Positions 54,396-64,000 of a stretch of 64,000 bases of DNA are shown in pieces. The stretch is from Herpomyces periplanetae (lineage: Eukaryota; Ascomycota; Laboulbeniomycetes; Herpomycetales; Herpomycetaceae). The notes below the pieces were generated by a model. It was given only the letters and a program-made list of their open reading frames with translations. It was not told the DNA's origin and did no database searches. The position numbers and the translations under genes are program-made. Where the stretch lies: positions 62,001 through 126,000 of the forward strand of contig WMKJ01000005.1 of assembly GCA_009733715.1 (NCBI GenBank). The letters run 5' to 3'. The first letter of the stretch is position 1. The number at the start of each line of letters is the position of its first letter.

Positions 54396-56629
54396 ATGGA
54401 TTTTTCCAGCTTGAAAGAACAAGTCAGTAATCTGACACTCTACGATATTAAGGCTAGTGTTAGAAAGGTTCAGAATGGTTAGTATTTCCTCATATCTATT
54501 ATATGTCAAATTCATTATGCACACATATATCCTATTCATCTCTACATCTTTATTCCCCTTAGAATATTGTACTTTACTTTTTTTATGGTCATTCTTGGGC
54601 AATTTTTTGGCTTTTACCAGTTATTTTCATGGTCTAATATCCTATACTCGGACTTGGATTTTTAAATAGTCGTTATGAATTACACTGAAATGGAAGCCAA
54701 GGTATTCAAACGTTCTTCCACTATTATCCAGGTTTATCTCGGCCATGACTTGTTAATAAATGCAACCTGGTACTTGTTTTAATTGTTCTTTCATCGCTTC
54801 CAGGTCCGAGAAGCCACTAATAACGAGCCTTGGGGTGCATCATCAACTCTAATGCAAGAAATTGCAAACGGTACTCATAGCTAGTAAGATCAAGATTACG
54901 TATTAAACAAATTATCAGTTTAAATTATCCTTATGCTAACCGAACTACTTCGTGGGCCAACCATTCTACCCTTTATAGTCACTTGTTAAATGAGATTATG
55001 CCGATGATATTTCGTCGTTTTACCAACAAAACGGCCGAAGAGTGGAGACAAATATATAAGGTAATTATTCACCATCTTTTAACATGTTATCGGATGTGTA
55101 GCTTTGTTAATATAATTGATAACCTTCAAACTTTGCTCCAGGCACTCCAATTGCTAGAGTTTCTCATAAAAAACGGTTCGGAGCGTGTTGTCGATGACGC
55201 AGCCGCGCAAATTTCCCTTATTAAAATGCTTAGGCAGTTCCATTTTATCGATCAAAACGGCAAGGATCAAGGAATTAACGTGCGAAATCGTGCAAAGGAA
55301 CTTGTAGAACTATTAAACGATGTAGATCGCATTCGAGCGGAGCGTAAGAAGGCACGTGCCAATCGCAGTAAGTATTCTGGGAGTGAAGGACGTTCGGCTA
55401 TTAGCAGGGGAAGCTATTCGAGTAGCTCACGCTACGGGGGCTTTGGTAATGAATCAACTTACACATACGGTGGATTCAGTGGTGGTAGTGGTGTCTACGG
55501 TGATGGTGGAGTATTTGGTACCAATACATCTGAATTTCCCGGGATGAAGAGTCGTAATCGAGATAGCTTCAAGGAGTACAATGAATATGAAGATACCACA
55601 CGAAGTCCTACTAGCAGTTCAGTACAACGACATGCTCAATCCTCTATTAATACTTCCATACCAATTAGGAAGATGGACGTTGAAGTTAATGTAGCGGATA
55701 ACCCACGCGAAGATAGTAAAGCTAAAGAAGTGGACTTATTCTCCTTCGTTGATGATCCACTACCAAATTTACCTTCACTGTCTCTCAATACTTCAGCTGT
55801 AGGACCATCAACCAAAAAAGTGGATCAGACAATCATGGCAAATTTTAGCGGTGATGGAGTTGATGATGATGAGGAATTTGATGAATTTCAATCGGCCGTT
55901 ACAACTCACAATACGCTTTCACAGTCCGGCAATAATTCTTTGAATATCGCCAACACCAAAATACCTCCTCCACCAGGTGTCTCGGTCAACTTGAAACCCA
56001 CTAACAGTTTAATTGATGATTCTAGAGTTGCCGTCACTGCTGCCGCCCCTGCTTTGAACAATTCAAAGCGTGATATACCTAATTCATTGGATATGCTGTC
56101 TCAATCTAGCTCGGCTTTTTTACTTGAACCAACGAATCAACCTTTCAATACGTCCAAGATTCCATCTGCCCCAAAGCCCTTTATATTGCAAGATTTAACA
56201 TGTACTACAACCGTGCCTTCTAAATCCGTACCGGGTAGTATATCGTTATCAGGATCAACGGAATCCATGACTACAGCAGTGTCATCAACGTCAATATCAT
56301 CATTTACCAATCAGCCCGTTAACAGTTCAATTTCTCAGGCTAGTAATTCCTCGGATGTATTCAGTGATTTATTGATTGGAACCATTTTTGAAAAGTCCAT
56401 GTCCAATCAGGGCAAGAGTGTGCGGATGTCGGAAATGGCGAAAGAAAAAGCTAGTGAATCACTCTGGGCTACTAGTGTGAAGAGTAATGATCAGTCTTCA
56501 TCCAGCAAGCCTGGTATTGGAAATGGAATGTCAAAGCTTAAACCTGATAATGTTAGCGCATCCGATAATCATGCTACTGGATCAAAAGTAAATTATTGCC
56601 CGAGTACGATTGATGATTTACTCGGCTAG
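54396..56629 (+). CDS. ENT3: Epsin-type clathrin adaptor with ENTH domain (Ent3/epsinR-like), five exons
   Basis: Exons are 54396-54477, 54670-54701, 54804-54883, 54979-55060 and 55142-56629, all with consistent phase. The product is 587 residues. The first four tiny exons plus the start of exon 5 encode the ENTH domain (about residues 1-145), which binds phosphoinositides. Key blocks are NVVMNYTEMEAKVREATNNE, WGASSTLMQEIANGTHSY, FTNKTAEEWRQIYKALQLLE, LIKNGSERVVDDAAAQISL and GKDQGINVRNRAKELVELLN. The long C-terminal part is disordered, Ser/Asn-rich, with an acidic phenylalanine motif (DDDEEFDEFQSA) of the kind bound by AP-1 and GGA gamma-ear domains. This points to Golgi-endosome traffic rather than plasma-membrane endocytosis; no ubiquitin-interacting motif was seen. 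The end, STIDDLLG, is a further short acidic-hydrophobic motif. Confidence 0.93.
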
Positions 56630-57314
56630 TTTTGCTAAGGGTTTTCGACTTAGTTATACCTGTTTACTTGTAATAACCGTAACATGTGAGATAAATTTAC
56701 TCTAATTGTTACTGTTTGAACGTTTTGTCAATTTTGATGGAAAAAAGCAACCTACATACACCCATTACAGAAACATCGTGAACGCAAAATCAAATTCAAC
56801 CATAAATTTTCCACCGTCTTATCTTGGGTTACACCGTCCGACCTAACTGACATCATCTCGTCTCAGACATTCAGCCCTATATGGCCCTGATTGCTTACAT
56901 AAGTGTACCGATGCCCACCTCCACAACTGCGGCATCTAACCAGAAAGTTTATCTAAGCCACATACTTGTTTTGGACACCTAGGTGTGTGGCGCGTAATCC
57001 TGAATAGTCATGTGATTTTGGTCAAAAGGGTCAAGTGGGTAAAGATGATGGCACGGTGATTTTTGGTAATGTTAACAAAAGATATAATTGTTAATTTTAT
57101 TGTGATTGTGTTTGTGGGTGTGTACGAGATCGAATTATCGTTTAGTTTTAATGGGATGATTGGTATTATTTATTCAATTTGATATTTTAATGGCCTATAT
57201 GTAAAAAACATTTGTTAACATGAAGTTAACACGTTGCTAAAGGAAAGTATTTGTTATCAGGAAACTAGGTAACGGGGAAAGTGTGTGGTGTTTGGTAAAG
57301 AAGTAGTGGCGGCT
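56630..57314. promoter_or_regulatory. ENT3-MME1 intergenic region
   Basis: This 685-bp AT-rich region between tandem genes holds TCATGTGA (57008-57015), about 300 bp upstream of the carrier start codon. Confidence 0.5.
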
Positions 57315-58738
57315 ATGAAGAATGGAAACGATCTAAAGTCAACGGTCGATGGGGAAGCTAGTTATTGCAGTGTCATGTTAGCCGGGGGTGTAGGTGGGTT
57401 AGCGGGGGATATGCTTCTACATTCTTTGGATACGGTTAAAACGCGACAACAAGGAATCATGAAAAGTGCGTCGTTAAAGGATGAAGGTCTCAGAAGTTGT
57501 TACCTACGAATATTTCGGGATGAAGGCATACGCGGTCTATACGCAGGTGTAGTACCGGCATTGGTGGGTAGTTTAATGGGCAGTATAATATTCTTCGGCG
57601 TTTACGAGTTTTGTAAACGTAGAGCCTTAAGCGAAGGTGTTAATGCTTCTGCTGCCTATCTTGTAAGCGGTAGGTGAGCTAGCGATTATCTTTGATATTC
57701 AACCGTGCACGTGCACTTACCGTTAAGCAAACGTTGATAAAACACTTTTGCGGCAAACCGTTTGGATTAATACGTGCGTGTTCGGGCACGATCTTGAGCA
57801 GGTGTAGTCTGGTGTGGTGAGATGAATTGTTACGCTTGAGCCGTTTTTATCTACGTTTTCAGCGCATTTTTAAAGTAAATTTGATTCGTAGCTCTAACTT
57901 TTCAAATTTTCTTACCTTATCACCTATAGGGTTTGTAGCTGATTTAGCCATTGCACCCATCTACGTTCCTTCGGAAGTGCTGAAAACGCGACTCCAATTG
58001 CAAGGAGCAAAACGTGCAGAGTTTCATGATGGATACCGGTCAACAGGGGACGCAATACGTAGTATATACCGACGGGAGGGAATGAGTGCGCTATTCTCGG
58101 GGTACAGAGCTACATTATTACGTGATTTACCCTTTTCGGCGCTACAATTCTGCTTTTATGAGTGGAATAGAGCGTGGGCTGTAAGCGCCGTAGGCTCTAA
58201 TAGAATTGGCTGGGGTTTAGAAATTATAACGGCCGCCTCGGCTGGTGGTATGGCGGGCTTCCTAACGTGTCCGTTGGATGTTATTAAAACGCAAATTCAA
58301 ACGCAACCTCGCAAAACCCAAGAGTTGGCTGCTAACGTTGCTCCCGGAAATGACAACTTAGGCCAATTTGGGAAGAGCCCGTCCACCGTTACGCCAACTC
58401 GACTGGTTTCCACGTTAACGCGGGTCGCCAAGGTTATTATGGTTAAGCCAACCGTATACCGTACATTGAACATTTCACACGATGCGACTACTCAGTTAAG
58501 CGTTAAAGTTGGCCCGGCAGTTCCACCGGCGGGATCAGTAATTTCGGGCTTGACGAAGCTATACTCGGTAGAAGGTGTAGCAGGGCTATTCAGAGGGTGT
58601 GCGCCACGTGTTATATGGACCAGCGTGCAAAGTTGTGTCATGTTTTTCACTTATCAAACACTTTTACCCGTGTTCGAGAATTGGACATTGTGTAAAAATC
58701 AGCACGAAGGAAGTATGCATAAGCGTGAGGATAACTAA
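57315..58738 (+). CDS. MME1: Mitochondrial carrier, Mme1-like (magnesium exporter), two exons
   Basis: Exon 1 is 57315-57669 and exon 2 is 57930-58738, with a 260-nt intron. The product is 387 residues. It belongs to the mitochondrial carrier family, with three repeats in the inner membrane. The three signatures are HSLDTVKTRQQG, VPSEVLKTRLQLQG and CPLDVIKTQIQTQ. The Ser in place of Pro in the first repeat, the second-repeat block FHDGYRSTGDAIRSIY and GYRATLLRDLPFSALQFCFY, and the end RVIWTSVQSCVMFFTYQ match yeast YMR166C (Mme1), which exports Mg2+ from mitochondria. A Ser/Thr/Pro-rich insertion of about 75 residues lies in the third repeat, as in yeast. The first in-frame ATG after an upstream stop is 57315. 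Transport specificity is inferred from similarity alone. Confidence 0.88.
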
Positions 58739-61100
58739 TGCGTACTCCATAGACATTGTGAAAGTAGCGGTGGAGGAGGTGGTGGTAATGATAGTCAAAC
58801 GGGCTAATCTCACCTACACTGGCTAAGTTTATATTTGCCCACGAAAGGATGAGCAGATACAAGCGCTTATAAGTTTAGAATGATTTGCCTGGTCGGCACC
58901 CGTGCGTACAAATTTAGCATGTAATCAGTGTGGAACGATGATCATTAATGTACTACAAGTCAATAAACATGAAGGGATTACGGAGAGGTCAGAGTTTTCG
59001 TTGCATGGAGGAAGGAAGATACACTCACGGGCGCACGCATGCATGAGCGTACGTTCAAACGGACGTGAGAGGATAGACAGTTAATCTATTGAGAACGGTT
59101 TAATGAGAACGGGTTGAGTAAAGGCATGGGAACGCAGTTACTCACTGAAGGGACGGCATCACCGGGACACTAGCAACAATATACAGCAAAGCTAAGTGTG
59201 TGGATGAGAATGAAGGGTTACTAGTTTGCCATGTAAATTGCGATTCGACGTTGCTTAAGCTCATCGGGAGCATCGAATTCGTCCGATTGGAGAGAAATTA
59301 TAGGGCTTGTATGGTGGGCGATGAATATGCCAAGTTGGAAATTACTCAAGTGGAGCGGCGAGTTGGTCAGTTATGACAAGGGAGGTCATTGAAGGTCGCC
59401 GGGTGAGTATGCATTTAGCGTTGGAAGTTAGAGATGGTGAGCTATGAGCTACATTTAATGACTTCTTTACATCAATTTTGTTTGAATGAATTGGCGTGAG
59501 AAGATTTGGCAGGAAAGATAGACTTAACATACTTAATTAACACCTGGGTACGTGAAATTTTTGATAAACACAAATAGTAACGGTATTGATTGGTATACGT
59601 TGTTAACATTTCAGGGAGAATGTGTGTATCTGTGTACGACGAAAGTAGTTGATAAAGCGAGTAATATACCGATAACAAGAGAGGTATAAGTCATGATAAG
59701 CCAATTACTCAGACACGGTTAATACTGCGATAGATGAATGAGAGCCGGTGCAAATACGTTGATCGATGCACAGTCACGGTTCATGTAACGTAACCATTAT
59801 TAAACTGATGAACGAACGAAGACCTGGACAGATAGATACAAATGGACTAATAGCGAAGAGTTGGAATGGGGTCAGCCACCGCAAGCTAAGCGCGCAATGT
59901 GTGAAAAGGAAAATTATTGCGTCGGGAAGGCTAGAGCGGAAAGGTGTATAGGTGTATAGGTGTTGGTATGATATGAATTATTTGAGGAGGGAGAGGGGTG
60001 GCAAAGGGAGAGGGAAAGGGAAATTTATGAAAGGGGTATAGTATTAAGGTATGTACCAAGTGGTATAGTAGGTGGTTTAAGTTGCGGAGCGGATTTTTTA
60101 ATGCGGTAGTGATGGAGTGAGCGGACGACTAAAAAGTTAGGAGTGAGTGTATAGAGAGACAGGGAAGGGAGCTATTATGAATTCCGATGATCTCGTTAAC
60201 GAGCAGGGACCGGGCTAGTTTTGTTGAAAGCGACGGGAAGGGTTTATGGACCGTTTTGCAGCGCATAAGTTTAGAAGAAAAGTATGGATGAATACAAGAT
60301 GATTATCGTGCTCTTGTAGCAGCGGTCAATATGACGGGTTGATAAGCGAATGAGGGGGAAAGGTGGGTTATGCGCTTGCGGGAGGCCCCCGCACAAACGA
60401 ATGAAGAATTTGGGGAAAGTGTCCATGTTAAGGTAATACGAGATGTTGCGAGGCACGAGTACAAGATGATGCGTTACACGCATTAAGACTCGTGGATGGG
60501 TAGATGAATGAATGTTGAGCTATGTTAATGTTGTATACGGTGACACGCGCCCACGTTGTACATGCATAACCAGAGTGGTCCAGCAGCGTAATGCAGCAGT
60601 ACGAGCCACATGATGATATAACTTGAAGTGGGAGGGAACTTGCAAATTAGCGCTGGAAAGATTGATGAATGTTGTGAGGGCGACGGCAGCGGTAGTGACA
60701 ATGATAGCGAGTTGACGAGAACAACGATGATGATCAATATGATGAGTGGAGTGTGTCCAGTAAAATTGAAGTGTCGAAAGTGGACAAGTTAAGCTGACTC
60801 GATGCATTGATTGTTTCGGCGATGCAAGAATTGGTGAACTATACGAACCATGTTAAGGGTTAGCAGGGAAAATCCTGGCAAGCGGGGGGGGCAGAGTGTG
60901 TTACATAGTGTTGTGTCGCGCAGCTTCGACGGTGGATTGTGACATACACGGATTTTGGATTTGGCTCTTTTACTTATCAGCATGGGAAAAGCGTGACCGT
61001 AAGTGGAGAGGGAGGGATGCGCGAATGAAGGATTAAGGGAGTACTAAAATAATAATTTAGAGAGGCATCGAGTCTGGTCGAGTCGAACCGAGCTGGACAG

Positions 61101-61146
61101 TGTGTTGCATTGCAGCGCAGCGCATCGCATCGCATCGCATTGCAGT
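61101..61146. repeat. GCATC/GCAGC pentamer repeat
   Basis: Tandem GCAGC followed by four GCATC/GCATT units is visible (CGCATCGCATCGCATCGCAT). Confidence 0.85.
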
Positions 61147-61233
61147 TCCAGGGCCGGCACCAGTATACACGATATCCCATGTTACGCCATTGTATTTTTA
61201 CGGTTTATTCAGGGAGAGTACTGGAGTACGTGG

Positions 61234-61270
61234 TACGGTGCGGTGCAGTGCAGGGCAGGGCAAGGCAATA
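61234..61270. repeat. GGTGC/GGGCA pentamer repeat
   Basis: Consecutive pentamers GGTGC, AGTGC, AGGGC and AAGGC are read directly from the sequence. Confidence 0.8.
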
Positions 61271-61816
61271 CGGTGAATGTACGATTGCGTATGTTATGTG
61301 GAAGAATCATAGGTGGTGAGTGCAGGCAGAACAGTATATTTATACCAGCACAAGCGGATGATTGGCCATTAGAAAGCACGCTGGGGTTGCGCATATTATT
61401 TCGGCTAATTTAATGGTAGTCAAGAAATAGTCAAGGAATAGTGGACGAAACAATAGGTTGAGCCATCGAAGCCCTGGATGCGAGACAAGCTCTGGTTAGA
61501 TGGTAAGCCAACAATTATGCATTATATGTAAACGGATTGTGAATTGGAGAGTTTTTGATGATCGGGACCGACCGTCATTAAACTTTGGGTGGCCATTGAA
61601 GGATTACATTGAGAGTCGAATACCAGGATTGGTAAAAAGTGAACGATGATTGTGAAATGGTGAAAAATAGCTGTATATTGCCACAAAATGGGGGAAAAAA
61701 AATTCATGGGAGTGAAGAAAAGGAGGCTTTGAGGATGGAGTAAAAAGGGCAAAATGAAAGGAAGAACTAGAGGAGAAAGTACGTTGCACGTTGCACATTT
61801 TATGGTATGGGATACG

Positions 61817-61850
61817 GTATAGTGTATAGTGTATAGTGTATACAGTATAC
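61817..61850. repeat. GTATAGT heptamer repeat ending in a palindrome
   Basis: Three perfect GTATAGT units are followed by GTATACAGTATAC, itself an inverted repeat. Confidence 0.85.
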
Positions 61851-62333
61851 TATGCAACATTGAAGGTATAGAGATGAAATGTTTACCGGGTCAAATTAAC
61901 GATGATAAAGTGTAGAGCGTAAGTATTAAACCGGTAGGATTAACGGAATTGAAGTGAGGTATACTGGCGAGCCTAAATTGATTAATGAAAAAGGTAAAGG
62001 AGTATGAATAGGATGTTTACAAGGAAGTGAATTTAACTAAGAACCGTAATGAAAAATAAGTACAGGTTAAAAGAATTCGATAATTAACCATCCAGCAGAC
62101 ATGAGCAAGGGAAAAGCAAAAATAACTAAATGAGCAGAAAAGACAACTTTAGCGGAGATGGGTTGGTTGGTTTAATGAGGGAACGAGAGAGGACTATTCG
62201 GTGATTGGTTGTTTGAAGAAAGAGGGAACGAGTGGGAAATGTGGATCAAATTGACAAGGAAGAAGGGATAGATTGATGAACGAAGAAGAGACGATCGACC
62301 AAAAGGGAGACGGGCAGCAGATTAAAGTGAAGA

Positions 62334-62366
62334 TGCGGTGCGGTGCGGTGCGGTACGATGCGGCGT
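62334..62366. repeat. GCGGT pentamer repeat
   Basis: At least four tandem GCGGT units are followed by diverged copies. The unit resembles the repeat at 61234. Confidence 0.8.
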
Positions 62367-62564
62367 GGAGCGACGACAAGACAGTCGATCGATGGAATGA
62401 GCAAGCGGGCACGAACGGGCAAGCAAAGGTGTAAGGGAGCATGCAAGTCAAAATGTATAGCAGTTTCTTTGATGTACGGCGGCAGTACGTGGGTGGAGGA
62501 GAAGGATGTTTCAAACGAAGGAAAAATTAAATGGTTAGACAAAGAGTTTACAAGTATAGCTGCT

Positions 62565-62612
62565 ACAGCGGCGGCGGCAGCGGCGGCGGCGACGATGAAG
62601 GCGACGGCAGCA
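62565..62612. repeat. GCG/GCA trinucleotide repeat
   Basis: Tandem GCG with GCA and GAC variants would encode an alanine tract in a short plus-strand frame (62343-62651). That frame otherwise has no protein character. Confidence 0.75.
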
Positions 62613-63288
62613 ATAAGAGGGAGGGAAATGATGAATTCAATGACTGATTAAATATATACACTTTACGTTGGGCAGTCCATCAGGGAAAATGTGGCGTTAA
62701 AGGGTCAGTTTCACGTTAATTTCCAAACTGGCGAAGTTGGTCCAAATCGGACGAAATTTTCCCTTTTTTCGTCCAACATGCTTTGGATCTCCTTTGGTTT
62801 ACTTTGTGGTAATGCGGTCTGGATGATCAATTTCTTAACCATGAAATGATCAAGGAGCTGAAGTTTTGTACTCCTTCGTTTCTCCCGGCTGTGAACTTTA
62901 CTACTCGAGATGATCACTACGTTTAGTCTGGATTACCCTATTCATCCGTACGATATTTTCCATTCTTGATCAACCGTTTCCCATGGCTCGGGTGTGCACT
63001 ATCTTATTATTACCGATTTTTACTGTTACATGGTTCGGTGGAATTAAGTTTGAGATTACCTTCCAAACCGCACAATCCCTCAAATAAGTGTACCAAATTT
63101 CCCAAAGAAAATGTTAGCAACATTGAAAAGGATTCTCACCAAGCCTAGCAAGAAAATGGACCCCAACATGAACAATCCATTTTGTTCATTACAATACAAT
63201 CAATAAACACACGGCAGAACGCTTTCCTGATTCAAATCTTTTAAAAAAGAATTATCATTCTCCGCTCGCCCGCTCATACATTCGCCTG

Positions 63289-63319
63289 TGTGAGTGAGTG
63301 AGTGTGTGTGTGCGTGTGT
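63289..63319. repeat. (GT)n microsatellite
   Basis: GAGTGAGTGAGTGTGTGTGTGC and following GT units form an imperfect dinucleotide run. Confidence 0.8.
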
Positions 63320-63420
63320 CCATCCATCTATTCGTTCGTTCGTTCATCTGTCCGTCCACTATTCCGCCCACCCGTCCTTCCGCCCGCCCGTCCGTCCGCC
63401 CGTCCGTCTACCCACTCCTC
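63320..63420. repeat. CCGT/TTCG tetramer repeat tract
   Basis: Runs of TTCG, GTCC and CCGC tetramers, such as CCGTCCGTCCGCCCGTCCGT, extend for about 100 bp. Confidence 0.8.
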
Positions 63421-63474
63421 CACTAACTAACTCATAACTATTTTTCTTTACTTTACCAACACCTTCTCATTCCA

Positions 63475-63603
63475 CTCCCCCTCGCACTCCCACTCCCTCA
63501 CTCACACCCACACCCACACCCACACACTCACCCACCCACCCGCACATTATCACCAATCTCCCTCTCCCTCTCCCTCTCCCTCTACTTCTCCTCTCTCTTC
63601 CTT
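63475..63603. repeat. CACTCC, CACCCA and CTCCCT hexamer repeats
   Basis: Three successive C-rich hexamer tracts lie within 130 bp: CACTCC units, then four CACCCA units, then about five CTCCCT units. All are pyrimidine-biased on the plus strand. Confidence 0.8.
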
Positions 63604-64000
63604 CAATTAATCTGTCCCCTTCTACTCTACTTCCCGAGACACCTCTCCCGTTTTCACTCCCTTCCCCGTTATTTTATCATCCTTCGTCCATTGCTCGTCC
63701 CTCTTTACTTTATTTAACTTCATTCATCTCAGCCCTATCCCCCATTTCGCCAGTCTCATCCCCGTAACCTTTTTACCCAATTAGGAAATCAAAAATGACA
63801 ATCTTTTCTGGTCCGCAAGACTGGCTCGTCGTTCTTTTTTAACCTGGGGATTTTCCTTATTCTATCAATACATATCGTTAACACAATCCTTTCTGGCCTT
63901 ATTAACCATATCTCACACTCACTCGCTCACTTACTCACTCTCTCATTTTTTCCCTCTCCTCCTTTTATGTCTGTCCAACTTTGAAACTATACACCTTTCC

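Larger units (their letters stand above)
58739..64000. other. 5.3-kb gene-free, repeat-rich region with strand-bias reversal
   Basis: No protein or RNA gene was recognised. From about 59,000 to 62,650 the plus strand is purine-rich; from about 62,950 to the end it is strongly pyrimidine-rich. Numerous short tandem repeats are scattered through it and listed separately. The arrangement resembles a divergent promoter for genes outside the window or for unrecognised transcripts. Confidence 0.45.

Noticed and set aside
61075-61110. GGTTCGACTC on the minus strand, resembling a tRNA B box
   Set aside because: The flanking bases do not pair as a T stem and no A box or acceptor stem is present.
58739-64000. 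Transposon or virus-like element in the repeat-rich end
   Set aside because: No polymerase, integrase, transposase or terminal repeats were seen; only simple tandem repeats.

Overview
This window is nuclear DNA from a fungus. The genes are typical eukaryotic ones, interrupted by short spliceosomal introns of about 56-260 nt with GTAAGT-type donors, and a few introns carry a visible TACTAAC-like branch site. Fungus-restricted families are present: a DUF3605 GlcNAc-induced protein, a secreted DUF7492 protein, a fungal-type forkhead factor and a vacuolar Hmt1-type ABC transporter. Cactin, which budding yeasts have lost, is also present. A short TTAGGG run agrees with the telomere unit of most fungi. 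The DNA is moderately AT-rich and some intergenic stretches reach several kb. I cannot place the species; a filamentous or early-diverging lineage fits better than a yeast.

Layout. 0.4-6.1 kb: DUF3605 protein (-), Pol III subunit RPC6 (-), and divergent from it the cytosolic PheRS alpha subunit (+). 6.7-11.0 kb: vacuolar-type alkaline phosphatase (+) and a class I histone deacetylase (-), convergent with abutting stop codons. 11.8-16.3 kb: a SMYD-like SET protein (+) and a secreted DUF7492 protein (-). 18.5-22.2 kb: a large forkhead factor (-) with a roughly 3.4-kb upstream region. 25.6-31.9 kb: Cactin (-) and a divergent seven-exon gene of unknown function (+). 32.5-38.9 kb: DEAH splicing helicase Prp2/DHX16 (+), AP endonuclease Apn1 (-) and rRNA dimethylase Dim1 (+). 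39.1-44.7 kb: Hmt1-like ABC transporter (-) and actin-interacting protein Aip1 (+). 45.7-49.7 kb: Rad54 (+), a small unidentified two-exon candidate (-) and ribosomal protein eS21 (-). 54.4-58.7 kb: an Ent3-type epsin (+) and an Mme1-like mitochondrial carrier (+). 58.7-64 kb: no gene seen, many short tandem repeats and a reversal of purine/pyrimidine strand bias.

Functional picture. Most genes are housekeeping: translation (PheRS, eS21, Dim1), transcription and chromatin (RPC6, HDAC, SET, forkhead), splicing (Prp2, Cactin), DNA repair (Apn1, Rad54), actin turnover and trafficking (Aip1, Ent3), vacuole (phosphatase, Hmt1) and mitochondrion (Mme1). They are not arranged as a metabolic cluster, and I see no transposon, CRISPR array or phage-like system. 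The most unusual items are a His8-plus-Cys insertion inside the wing of the forkhead DNA-binding domain, the unidentified seven-exon gene, the stop-to-stop abutment of two convergent genes, a perfect inverted repeat in the phosphatase leader, a recurrent TCAYGTGA motif in intergenic regions, and a palindromic AP-1/Maf-like site next to a telomere-like repeat.
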